Assembly (NCBI GenBank): GCA_033064195.1
Contig: JARBJD010000082.1
Span: 62,001 to 126,000 of the forward strand
Direction: 5' to 3'
Length of the DNA: 64,000 nt
DNA from: Blattamonas nauphoetae
Lineage: Eukaryota > Preaxostyla > Oxymonadida
Under the pieces are notes generated by a model. The model made no database searches. It saw only the letters and a list, made by a program, of their open reading frames with translations, and was not told where the DNA came from. Position 1 is the first letter of the stretch; every line of letters begins with the position of its first letter. Shown here piece after piece: positions 12,301 through 20,726 of the stretch. Both the position numbers and the translations under genes were made by a program.

Positions 12301-15300
12301 GGAAAAGTCGAGAGTCGTCGTGTCGAGAGTGAGTGTTCCTGACGAGAGCGAGAAGAGAGAGGCGGAGTGGGTGGCGGACGAGGGGTTTACAAGTCGGCAT
12401 GTCGAGTCCATCGCGATCGATCCTCCAGCAACGACAAACACGACTGTGGAGAGTTCGGCAAGTTCAATCGAGAGTGAGGAGAAGCTGAGCGTGCCAGCGG
12501 AGACAGTGAATGACACATCTGAGGCGAGTGTCAGTGTTTGGGGTGAGCCAGCCAGTGCTGAAATTGTGAGTGATTGCGTCAGTGTGGGAAGGGAAGCTGG
12601 GACTTGGAGAGACGAGTCCAGTGTGATGGTGCGGGTTGTTTTGAGAGATGTGAAGGAGTGAGGGAGTGTTTGGCAGGCGAGTTCGATGCGACCACAGTTC
12701 GCGTGATCCTCTCCATCAGAGTGAACATGGACAGCACCAGAAGAGGCAATGTGAGGATACCAGAAGAACAGAAGCGACTCAGGCAATGTGTTGTTGCCAA
12801 CAAACTCGTTCTTCTCGGCGGTGGTGAGGATCGAGCCAGATAGTGTTGGTTTCAGACCAATCAGAACTCCTTCTGCGTCTGTTTTCACATTGCTGCTTTG
12901 AACAAACACTTTCGATCCCAGAATCGCATTGTTGGAATCGGACCCGGACCCAAACACGAGTGACGAGAACGAGGTTGAGGTGGAAGTGCTGGCTGAAAGG
13001 TCGAGCCAGATTCCTCCTCCATTTCCAGTTGCTGAGCAGCACACGAACGACGTGTCAGAGATCGTCACAGTTCCAGATGACTCAACTGCGATCTTCAGCG
13101 CTCCTCCATTCCCTTTCGACGAGCACGAGATGAACGACGACGAATCAGTCGCTGTTTTCATGATCTCCAGTTTCTCTCCTTCCCCAATTCCCATCTCAAT
13201 CACATTTCCTGATCCAGATGAACAATCATCAACAAGCGATGAGAACGAGCAGCCTTTCATCAGAACAGTCCCACTTCCAGACACAAACGACTTCTTCATC
13301 TTCATTCGAGACATCGAGCACGCTTCAAGCGTCACTGTTCCTCCATTCTGACCCAACAACGATTCCACGGACGAATCTCCTCCATCCAGTGTGATCTCGT
13401 TCAGATTCAGAGTGCTTGTTCCACTCACTGCGAACAAGTTTTGTCCTGTCCCAGTTCCTAAAATCGGAAGTGAGGCGAAGTTCACTGTTGAGCTGCCTCC
13501 ATTCAGAGCGAAGAGAGACGCACTTCTGACAGTCAAAGAGGAAGTGATGGTTGTGAACGATGTGGAGTTGCCATCAATTAAAAATGACCCTGAAACAACA
13601 GTGATGAGAGGAGAGGAGACAGAGGGGTTGAGAATCGTGTTGGTTCCGGTCAACTCCACTGTTCCTGTTGAGATTGTACAGAATGGAATCGGAATCTCTC
13701 CACTCGCATCTCCAACTGAACAGTCTTCAATCGACACTTTTCCGTTCGTCACACAAATCAGTGCAGATGTTCGATCAACAGCCATCGTTCCACATTTCAT
13801 CACCAGCGACGAGAGAGTGAGGTGTGTTGTCGGCTGGCCAACGAGGATCCCACCATTGACACTAAGCGTAAGTTTCTCTGTACCAGATCGAGAGAGTGTC
13901 CATGTCGTGTCGATCGAGGCGAGCGAAGTCGCTAGTGGCATGTCAGACTGCATCACAACTGATTTTGTCGTTTTCATCACATTCATCGAATGACTCAGTG
14001 ACGAGCAGGGCAGTTCGACGAGACCACAATTCGGATGGTCTGTTCCAGAGGAAGCAACGCGAACTGATCCAGTCGTGTGAGGATACCAGTAGAACAGCAG
14101 AGACCCAGAAGACGGAGAAACTGCGTTCGTGTCAATTCCCCAGAACTCTTCGTGAACATCACTCGTGAACACCACTCCCGATGTCGTGTTCGGTCGGATC
14201 GCATCGAGTGGGCCAGTTCCACTTCCTTTCAGGAACGACACCAAATCAGTACGCGTCAGATGAATCAAGTTCCCATCCCCACTCGCACTGCAAGACGAGA
14301 ATGTCGTTGTTCCAGTCACTGTGAACGTTCCTGTCCCAGTCAAAACAACTTTCATCACTCCTCCATTTCCACTCGAACAGACACACGACGAGAACGAGCA
14401 ACTCGCAATCGAGAGCGATCCTGACGACAGTGTCGATGAGATCACACTTCCATCTCCAATTGTTCGAACAACATTCGTCAGCGTCAGTCCCACAATCTCC
14501 AAACTGCCTCCATTCTGAGCAAAAAGTGGTTGAGACGACAACTCCACTTGGGCGCCGAGATTCAGTGCTGACCCATCCAATTTCATCAACCCACTTTTCG
14601 TGGTGAAAAGTGATGAAGTCAGGATGTCCGTTCCGAGTCGAGTGAGTTGCAGAGAGTTCTCCATCACAATTGATCCTCCGTCCACCTCAAACACTCCAGC
14701 TGTTGTGCCTGCTGCCAGTGTCAAAATGACGTTTGTGAATGTCAACGTTCCTGATGTGACTTTGAATGAATTTGAGTTGGTCAGAGCGAGTGTGTGAGTT
14801 GTGGTTGATGTTGATTTGATCGTCAAAGACGAAGAAAGTGGCGAGAGACCCACTCCCAAGTCAATTGAACTGTCCAAGCTCAGCTCTCTCGTTGCTTTGA
14901 TTCTGACGAACGATTCCTCCAAAGTTCGACAAGCCAGTGCGAGATCTCCACAATGAAGATGATCCTGGCCCAACGAATTGACATGAACAGGCCCAGACGA
15001 ATGCGAGAACCAGAACAGAAGCAGAGACCCTTTCAATGAATCCGTTTCGAATCCGACAAACTGATTTTTCTCATTTTCTGTGAAAAGACGATCTGTTGGG
15101 AGGAGCGGCTTCAAGGCGCTGATTCCAGCTGTGTTCGCGTCTGTTTTCAGAGGAGCGCTGATGAGATACAGATTTGTGCCGACAGGTGCAGAGTTGGCAG
15201 TTGTTGATCCAAACTTCGCCCCAACGAACGAGACTGTTCCTGTTGAGATTTGTGTCATATCGACGAACACAGCTCCTCCTTTCGAAGTCGCATGACAACC

Positions 15301-18300
15301 ATCGAACGACCCACTCAGCGTTGCCATTCCTGTTCCAACAATCTTCACATTCACTACTCCACCGTTCTCTGACGAACACGAGGTGAACGATGTGTCGGTG
15401 CTGATGACGAGTTTGTGTCCAGATGAGATCGTTCCTGTGATGGGACTGGATGTTGAGGTGGTGGTGAGCGATGTGAGAGAGCATGTTGTGAGGACAAGCG
15501 ATCCGCCAGTGAGAACGAACAGAGACGAGGCCAGTGAAGATCCTTGAACTGTCAGAGAGGAGAGTGTGAGTGAGTTCTGTTTCACGTTGAATGAGGCAGC
15601 GTTGGAAACGGTCAATGTTCTTCTCGTCGCGTCAGATTTTAGCATCCAATCAACAGTCGAGTCAAACACAGTTGTGATCCCATCATTCTCCTTCAGCTGG
15701 ACAGCCATTCCTGTCCCTTTCAGATTCTGATGGCCGATCGGGAGAGTCTTGCAGGGAAGACTGGAATGACCACATCGCGTGTGATCGACACCATTGACAG
15801 AATTCACATCGAGCTGTCCAGCGAGGTAGGGGAAGATGATATACAAATAAGGCGTGATTTCGGAAGGCGAGGACGGAGAGAGCAGCTCCACCACTTCAAG
15901 TTTGAATTGGGCTGACGAGAAGAAGCCAGAGTTTTCTGGTGTGGTGAGCGAAGACGGGAACTGAGACGGCTTGAGAGTTGTCGTTGCATCAGTCGCATTC
16001 ACTCGAACAAACACATTCATGCCATTTCCAGTGCATGTGTTTGCTGTCGTTCCAGTTCCGAACGAAGCTGAGGAAAAGGAGAGCTGTGTCGGTGAGCTCA
16101 TTTCTGTCACATCCAACCACATCGCTCCTCCATCTCCACTCGCCCCACACTTTTCAAACGACACAGACCCGATCAGCAGACTCCCATCCGTGATTTTGAT
16201 TTTCAGCGCTCCTCCATTTCCTGTTGACGAGCACGAGATGAACGAGGATGAGGAATCAATTTTGACTGTCTTGCCTGAACCGATCGTGGGTTCGAGAACG
16301 CGGACGGAAGGGCTTCCAGCTGTGCCGTCAGAGATGCACTCGAACGTCGTTCCAAGAAGTGTCATGTCGCCTGTTCCCACAAGCAGACTCGCCTCCAAAA
16401 CCAAGTTTTTGAAGTTCGACGAGCTCACCACAAGCTTTCCTGTTTGCACAACACTGGCCAAGTGACCCATTCTCTTCCCTTCTCCGTCCAGCCCACAATT
16501 CGTCAAAGTTGTTGTTCCTCCAGAAACTGTAAAGACTGTTCCTGTTCGCCCCGTTCCGTCAGCTTTGTGTGTCAGCTTCACGTTTGTCAAGGTCAGCGTT
16601 CCCAGCGACGAGAACAGGCAGTTGGCTGGGTTTGGAGACATCAGGACGAAGGTGAGTGTGGAGAAGGAGAGAATGGCTTGCGACGTCACTCTCACCACAT
16701 TTGGAGAATCGTTCAGTTCGACCTTCGCCGTCAGCATGTCTTTTCCAGTCACAGAAATCGAGCGTTCGTCAACCAGAATGCTTGTCTCAGCTGTCGTCCC
16801 AATCTCAACTGACACGGAACCAACAAAATCCTTTCCCAAGCGTCCAACGAGCCCTCCAATCGTTTTGCATTTCTGTCCACTCCTCCAACAGAACCAATCC
16901 TCTTTTCCATCATTCCCATCCACAACCATCTCGTAGCTTGGCCATTCTGTCAGTTGGCTTCCACTGAACTCCGCTGAGCGAGGAGTCGTGCTCGTGCTGT
17001 CGGACGAAGGGAACCCTCCACTCGTTTTGGAGAGCGAGGTGGCGTCGACAACGATGTCAGAAAAAGCAGAACCAGCACAATCCTCAAAATAGATCTTCCC
17101 CACACTCAGAGAGGATTGGATCTGCTCCAACCGAAGAGGTGAACTCTGCGTGCTGTCGACACACGCGAATCCAACTTCGGACAGCGCAACACTTTGGGCA
17201 TTGCGACAGTCAAGTGCACTGCCCTGTCCAAACACCAGCTCGTGGAAGATCACATTCTCCAAAATCACTTTTCCGCTTCCGATGTCCAGAGTGCTTGCAG
17301 AAGCGGCGGAGCTGCTGCTGCCGTGGAATGTGCAGGATTCCAGGGTGAGTGTGCCTGAACCCTGGTGCTTGATCACAGACGACGTGTGAACCTCAAATGA
17401 TATCCACTGCATCCACAAGGCAGATATTGATGTCACCACGATGAAAGGCGTGCTGGTTGTCGTTTTCAGAACTGGATATTCATTTCCATATGACGTTACC
17501 TTCAGATCCTTCAGAGATATTTGGCACGCCTCATTTTCGTTGAAAGATCCAGCCTCAATCAATATTTCTCCTCTGGCAACGGCCAAACAGTTTGTAATGG
17601 TGTATGCAAGCGTCAGACATGGGAGAGTATAAAATTGACCACATTCTTCGTTGTTTCCGGCTGAGGTTGAACTGACGAAGAGGATGGGGTCAGGAAGACG
17701 AGTGGAGAGCTCTGTACCATTTGGGAATTGGGTGGTGATGTTAGGGTTGAGATTGATGGCAATTCGAGGAAAATCTGAGGTTGAGAAGCAGTTTGTGAAT
17801 GCTGCATCGTTCGCAAGTGTTTTGTTCCATTCTTCATGGTTTGTTCCAATCCAAATATCATTTCCACAACTCATCAATGTTTCATCGTGAGTGGTTGGAC
17901 GTTGGGTGGTCGCCTTGTTCGAGTAGAAGATGCAACTGAACCACGTCACATTTGGTTTTGATGTTGGGTCAACAGCTGAATAATATACAGCGCCTCCAAA
18001 CGTGGCCGTGTTATTGCTATACAAGATGTTGGAGTGATACAATGTCCCCAAAATCTTGTCAAAGTCAATTGCTCCACTGTTGGCAGTTTTAGCTGTTTCA
18101 GTTCCATGCCCGTGCTCAAAGCGAAGATTTGTCAAAACTGAATCTGCAGGGAGACCACGAAAGTGCAATGTTGGAATAGACAAGTCGGTTGTGGAATGAG
18201 AGAAGTTCGTTCGTGTCAGAGAGCATGTTGACGAGTTGTAGATTCCGAGGCTTCCAGCATACCCCGTCGCATGGCAGCGGAGAAAATACGACTCATTGAT

Positions 18301-19308
18301 CGAAATTGGTTCTGTTTTGTTGCTTTCAAAGAAAATCCCTCCACCACTTGCAGCTTCGTTTTCTCTTCTGGCTCCTATGCAATCTGTGAATTGGCAGTCG
18401 TCAACTGTCAGGCTTCCTGTTATGAAAACATAAATAGCTCCACCAGGCCCCGCTGAAGATGTGCCTGTCCACGAACAATGGCGGAATGTGGCGGCTCCAG
18501 TGGTGTTGATTTGAGCCTTCGTTTCATAGTTCGCAGCTCGAATGGTTCCCGATGTTGTCCGTGTCCACGTGCTGTTCACCGCCAAAAGAGTCGTGGAATG
18601 GAAAGTGCCGCGCATGATCCCGCCTGTGAACGCCTCTGCCGACGAATCGAATCGGCAGCCAGAAATCGTGTTGTTTGCAACGGTCAAAGTATTCCCGAAA
18701 GTCTTCTCCCCGCCAAACGACACATTCTTGAAACTGCAATCCGAAATCGTGAGGTTTGGGTTGTCGAAATTCGCCAAAAATGGTTCGGTGTCAATCACTG
18801 AGTGGTCCTCGAAGAACGTTGAATGGAAATGCACTTGCGAATCAGATCCTGATGTACGCACAAGTGTGCAGCTTTGGCCTTGTTTGGATGGCGTGAATGT
18901 GCAATTTGTCACTTTGATGATTCCATTCTCACACTCTATCGGCGTTCTCAGCGACGAAATCAGAAATAAACACGAATCTACTGAGCATCGCGAGTTATCC
19001 ACAACTTGAAGTGATTTCATCTGGAATGGGCAGAACGAAAGGTACGACAGAGCCAACGTCGAATTCACCAGTTTCAGCAGACTTTCCGATGTCGATCGTC
19101 CTTCATAGATGGCTGTCATCCCAGTTCCGGAGGTTATCTGACAAGTTTCCGAGGAGAAAATCAGTGAATTTGTTTCATATGCCTGCTGTGACAACGTGAA
19201 AGTCTGGTTGTCAGTGTTCACGCGGTAGTCAGGGACCAGTTCATGTTCAAGCAAAGGAAGACAATTGATATACGATACAATGGGCAGTATGACTATCGAT
19301 ATGCTCAT
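9376..19308 (-). CDS. Giant secreted beta-helix (pectin-lyase-like) repetitive surface protein, 3310 residues
   Basis: One uninterrupted minus-strand frame starts at the ATG at 19306-19308 with a signal peptide (MSISIVILPIVSYINCLPLL). It consists of right-handed parallel beta-helix rungs rich in Ser, Thr, Gly and paired Cys (SSFISCSSxGNGGALKI, TSFVSCSATGNGGGIW). About seven larger modules each open with a GxDHxxCGxxxLxCxTL signature, for example VNSVNGVDHTRCG, NSLGQDHLHCG, SSGTDHPNCG (twice) and HSDGEDHANCG. The pattern suggests a long extracellular stalk or adhesin; no enzymatic residues are evident. There is no C-terminal transmembrane segment or kinase domain, unlike the locus at 43-60 kb, so the protein is either secreted or has lost its anchor. 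The last 500 residues are Gly/Val/Arg-rich and less regular. Long plus-strand open frames here are antisense shadows. Confidence 0.85.
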   Translation of the reverse strand: MSISIVILPIVSYINCLPLLEHELVPDYRVNTDNQTFTLSQQAYETNSLIFSSETCQITSGTGMTAIYEGRSTSESLLKLVNSTLALSYLSFCPFQMKSLQVVDNSRCSVDSCLFLISSLRTPIECENGIIKVTNCTFTPSKQGQSCTLVRTSGSDSQVHFHSTFFEDHSVIDTEPFLANFDNPNLTISDCSFKNVSFGGEKTFGNTLTVANNTISGCRFDSSAEAFTGGIMRGTFHSTTLLAVNSTWTRTTSGTIRAANYETKAQINTTGAATFRHCSWTGTSSAGPGGAIYVFITGSLTVDDCQFTDCIGARRENEAASGGGIFFESNKTEPISINESYFLRCHATGYAGSLGIYNSSTCSLTRTNFSHSTTDLSIPTLHFRGLPADSVLTNLRFEHGHGTETAKTANSGAIDFDKILGTLYHSNILYSNNTATFGGAVYYSAVDPTSKPNVTWFSCIFYSNKATTQRPTTHDETLMSCGNDIWIGTNHEEWNKTLANDAAFTNCFSTSDFPRIAINLNPNITTQFPNGTELSTRLPDPILFVSSTSAGNNEECGQFYTLPCLTLAYTITNCLAVARGEILIEAGSFNENEACQISLKDLKVTSYGNEYPVLKTTTSTPFIVVTSISALWMQWISFEVHTSSVIKHQGSGTLTLESCTFHGSSSSAASASTLDIGSGKVILENVIFHELVFGQGSALDCRNAQSVALSEVGFACVDSTQSSPLRLEQIQSSLSVGKIYFEDCAGSAFSDIVVDATSLSKTSGGFPSSDSTSTTPRSAEFSGSQLTEWPSYEMVVDGNDGKEDWFCWRSGQKCKTIGGLVGRLGKDFVGSVSVEIGTTAETSILVDERSISVTGKDMLTAKVELNDSPNVVRVTSQAILSFSTLTFVLMSPNPANCLFSSLGTLTLTNVKLTHKADGTGRTGTVFTVSGGTTTLTNCGLDGEGKRMGHLASVVQTGKLVVSSSNFKNLVLEASLLVGTGDMTLLGTTFECISDGTAGSPSVRVLEPTIGSGKTVKIDSSSSFISCSSTGNGGALKIKITDGSLLIGSVSFEKCGASGDGGAMWLDVTEMSSPTQLSFSSASFGTGTTANTCTGNGMNVFVRVNATDATTTLKPSQFPSSLTTPENSGFFSSAQFKLEVVELLSPSSPSEITPYLYIIFPYLAGQLDVNSVNGVDHTRCGHSSLPCKTLPIGHQNLKGTGMAVQLKENDGITTVFDSTVDWMLKSDATRRTLTVSNAASFNVKQNSLTLSSLTVQGSSLASSLFVLTGGSLVLTTCSLTSLTTTSTSSPITGTISSGHKLVISTDTSFTSCSSENGGVVNVKIVGTGMATLSGSFDGCHATSKGGAVFVDMTQISTGTVSFVGAKFGSTTANSAPVGTNLYLISAPLKTDANTAGISALKPLLPTDRLFTENEKNQFVGFETDSLKGSLLLFWFSHSSGPVHVNSLGQDHLHCGDLALACRTLEESFVRIKATRELSLDSSIDLGVGLSPLSSSLTIKSTSTTTHTLALTNSNSFKVTSGTLTFTNVILTLAAGTTAGVFEVDGGSIVMENSLQLTRLGTDILTSSLFTTKSGLMKLDGSALNLGAQVELSSQPLFAQNGGSLEIVGLTLTNVVRTIGDGSVISSTLSSGSLSIASCSFSSCVCSSGNGGVMKVVLTGTGTFTVTGTTTFSSCSASGDGNLIHLTRTDLVSFLKGSGTGPLDAIRPNTTSGVVFTSDVHEEFWGIDTNAVSPSSGSLLFYWYPHTTGSVRVASSGTDHPNCGLVELPCSSLSHSMNVMKTTKSVVMQSDMPLATSLASIDTTWTLSRSGTEKLTLSVNGGILVGQPTTHLTLSSLVMKCGTMAVDRTSALICVTNGKVSIEDCSVGDASGEIPIPFCTISTGTVELTGTNTILNPSVSSPLITVVSGSFLIDGNSTSFTTITSSLTVRSASLFALNGGSSTVNFASLPILGTGTGQNLFAVSGTSTLNLNEITLDGGDSSVESLLGQNGGTVTLEACSMSRMKMKKSFVSGSGTVLMKGCSFSSLVDDCSSGSGNVIEMGIGEGEKLEIMKTATDSSSFISCSSKGNGGALKIAVESSGTVTISDTSFVCCSATGNGGGIWLDLSASTSTSTSFSSLVFGSGSDSNNAILGSKVFVQSSNVKTDAEGVLIGLKPTLSGSILTTAEKNEFVGNNTLPESLLFFWYPHIASSGAVHVHSDGEDHANCGRIELACQTLPHSFTSLKTTRTITLDSSLQVPASLPTLTQSLTISALAGSPQTLTLASDVSFTVSAGTLSFSSLSIELAELSTVVFVVAGGSIAMDSTCRLVNPSSATHSASLFSLSSGTLTLDTTTLDFSNRFISSQSLFSQSGGSLALSGMSIENVTQSSGDGSVISSTLSSGSLSIASCSFSSCVCSSGNGGVMKVVLTGTGTFTVTGTTTFSSCSASGDGNLIHLTRTDLVSFLKGSGTGPLDAIRPNTTSGVVFTSDVHEEFWGIDTNAVSPSSGSLLFYWYPHTTGSVRVASSGTDHPNCGLVELPCSSLSHSMNVMKTTKSVVMQSDMPLATSLASIDTTWTLSRSGTEKLTLSVNGGILVGQPTTHLTLSSLVMKCGTMAVDRTSALICVTNGKVSIEDCSVGDASGEIPIPFCTISTGTVELTGTNTILNPSVSSPLITVVSGSFLIDGNSTSFTTITSSLTVRSASLFALNGGSSTVNFASLPILGTGTGQNLFAVSGTSTLNLNEITLDGGDSSVESLLGQNGGTVTLEACSMSRMKMKKSFVCGSGTVLMKGCSFSSLVDDCSSGSGNVIEMGIGEGEKLEIMKTATDSSSFISCSSKGNGGALKIAVVSSGTVTISDTSFVSCSATGNGGGIWIDVSSSVGSISLSLLSLSFGRNNDANSCGMDKGGRDVFVVGGRLIEIISKKKWLGTFETAPEWTLVGLDGSSGEKVDLAAMLRQTVLFVGKDGQDEEGDGTLEAPFLTLHGGMENGMKSEEDEVWIEILESARIGKRIVMEGGSRKTCGISGREEGSEIVCSISDGSDRTDGQIVVCGHTLSMRGLELNMKVGFGRVFVLHREGQLGLSECSVSGERGLKSGLVWVGREGELTLNEVATTDLWLTGKSSIVEMAGGRVWMEGSSFSEVTVAGGGVLCGGVSGGMEVRKTSFTGCRGERFGSVVRVRAAGSSVVLSECTFRDCWSGVNFGEVESTVWRVGGGSVFVWMERKKGGKLESVDLSGSEFTNCILENTNTATASAGRGRDCVGGSGFLIVGGRGHRVDLSDVSVSDCVCRNVEVGSKRGFSGGVVGWTEKAVQTDRRGMKVRGSEVGMVGMRNE
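10756..12208 (-). repeat. Copy 1 of a near-identical 1.45-kb tandem duplication inside the beta-helix gene
   Basis: This block reappears at 13006-14458 with a constant offset of 2250 bp (750 codons), so the frame is kept. Only a handful of differences are visible, mostly in the first 350 bp; from about 11100 onward I saw none. The boundaries are where similarity stops abruptly: after CTTCCATCTCCA at the right, and near CCAGATTCCTCCTCC at the left. The near-identity points to recent duplication or ongoing conversion. Confidence 0.85.
13006..14458 (-). repeat. Copy 2 of the 1.45-kb tandem duplication
   Basis: Partner of the block at 10756-12208, with identical offset throughout. At the protein level the two copies differ at only a few positions, for example KKSFVSGSG against KKSFVCGSG. 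Between the copies (12209-13005) the sequence is a diverged version of the same module. Confidence 0.85.
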
Positions 19309-19860
19309 AAGGATTGAATGAGGTAAAGAGATGGAGTGGATCGATCAAAGCATACTTGAATTTCATTCAAACTCCGGCCAGAACTCACGCCTTGCAATGA
19401 CGAAATTCTCCAACAACCATACTGAATCCGGTTCAGATCACCCTTTCCTGGGTATATTAGAGCCTCACTCCATCTGGACGATAGAAGAAGCTTCTCTCAT
19501 CTTTTTCTCGTTTGTGGCTTTCATCAAGAAAACATTATCGACGACACGGCCACACAAAATTGATGAACGGCACAATCGAATAGGAGATGATCACTTTCAC
19601 CTGGATCTTCTGGAACTATCGATCCTTCCAAACAAGCCTCCTGACGACCATGATCAACAAATACCTGCAGACCAGATCACCCTTACCGAAGACATTTTGA
19701 ACTCCTCCAACAATATCTTTGTCAAAGATTGATCACAACACGAAACTGAGTGAAATTGTATGAAGTATGGTTGATTCAGTCATGAATGAGCGAAGAAAGA
19801 CGATTGATAGAAGATACAAGATGAACAAAGAGAATTAAACATTAGAGTGGCAGAGAATGA
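19309..19860. other. Upstream region of the beta-helix gene, containing a dispersed repeat segment
   Basis: A 133-codon plus-strand open frame starts at 19331, but its sequence has no recognisable family. The segment 19555-19650 resembles 27180-27275 upstream of the ABC gene, where the frame is broken, so I treat it as non-coding repeat. Both copies lie upstream of minus-strand genes. Confidence 0.4.
19555..19650 (+). repeat. Dispersed repeat copy 1 (pairs with 27180-27275)
   Basis: Shared stretches include AAATTGATGAACGGCACAAT against AAATTGATGAATGGCACAAT, then GATGATCACTTTCACCTGGA against CATGATCACCTTCATCTGGA. Similarity is around 80% by eye and fades to the right. Nature unknown. Confidence 0.5.
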
Positions 19861-20125
19861 ATTACTGATGAAGAGATTGTATGAGAGCGTTGAAAGCGGA
19901 ATCGGGATTTGCTTTGAGGTTGTCTGGTGTGTCGAACTCGGAAAGGTATCCTTGATCCATCACCATGATTCTTGTCGAGTCCATGATCGTGTTCAGACGA
20001 TGAGCAATCACAATCACTGTCTGTTCTCGGAATTGTTCTCGGATTGTTCGTTGGATCTTTGCGTCCGTCTCCACATCCACATTCGCTGTGGCCTCGTCCA
20101 TCACAACCACTCGGCAGTTGTTCAG

Positions 20126-20726
20126 GTTCGAGGCAACCTAATGGACACAACCAAAACTCTTTCAAAAGGTATTTTTCGACTTTATCTCAATTAGATCAGT
20201 CCTAATTCGCCTCTTTTGGAGCGCGGAAACATTTGACAAACCTTGAGATTTTTTGTTTTTTTGTAATGGGTTGATCAACTATTTTGCCACGATTCCCTCA
20301 TTTCACCATTTTTTTCATCTATTTCTCTCATTTCTTAATAGGGGGTGGGGGTTAGGGGTTAGAGGGGGAAATAAGAACCCCCGGGGTTGTAGGGGCGGGA
20401 GCCCCTACTCTAGGAGGATCGTTGGATCCAGACCCATATCAGAGGACCTCATCCAAAAACCAGATTCTAACACTCAAATTCGTTTAATTTGCTCATTCCT
20501 GAAGAATTGTACTGATTTTGAAGATTTTTCTGTGAGTTTTTCCAAAATATCTTGTCTTTTCATGCAAAAAATGAGATCAAACCCTTAAAAGTGTTGATCC
20601 TTGACGCTCTCGATCGAGTGGTTTCCGCGCTCTAAAAATTACTAAAAACGATTATATTCATCACTAGAGATAAGAATAATGTGATTATAGTGTGATTCGG
20701 TTGTGTCCATTAGGTTGCCATTAACC
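20126..20726. mobile_element. 601-bp TIR DNA transposon in the ABC transporter NBD2, 9-bp target duplication
   Basis: The 9-bp direct repeat GTTGTTCAG flanks the insertion at 20117-20125 and 20727-20735. Just inside are 21-bp perfect inverted repeats (GGCAACCTAATGGACACAAC..., 20132-20152 and 20699-20719), with looser matches at the outermost 6-7 bp. The interior has G-runs and a perfect 8-bp hairpin (GTAGGGGC / GCCCCTAC, 20389-20408), and no coding capacity. The 9-bp duplication suggests a Mutator-like (MULE) mechanism. Joining the flanks without the element and one copy of the duplication gives RAILNNCRVVVMDE, the expected uninterrupted ABC sequence. Confidence 0.82.

Noticed and set aside
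19331-19732. A 133-codon plus-strand open frame
   Set aside because: No recognisable domain, and part of it is a dispersed repeat whose other copy is interrupted by stops.
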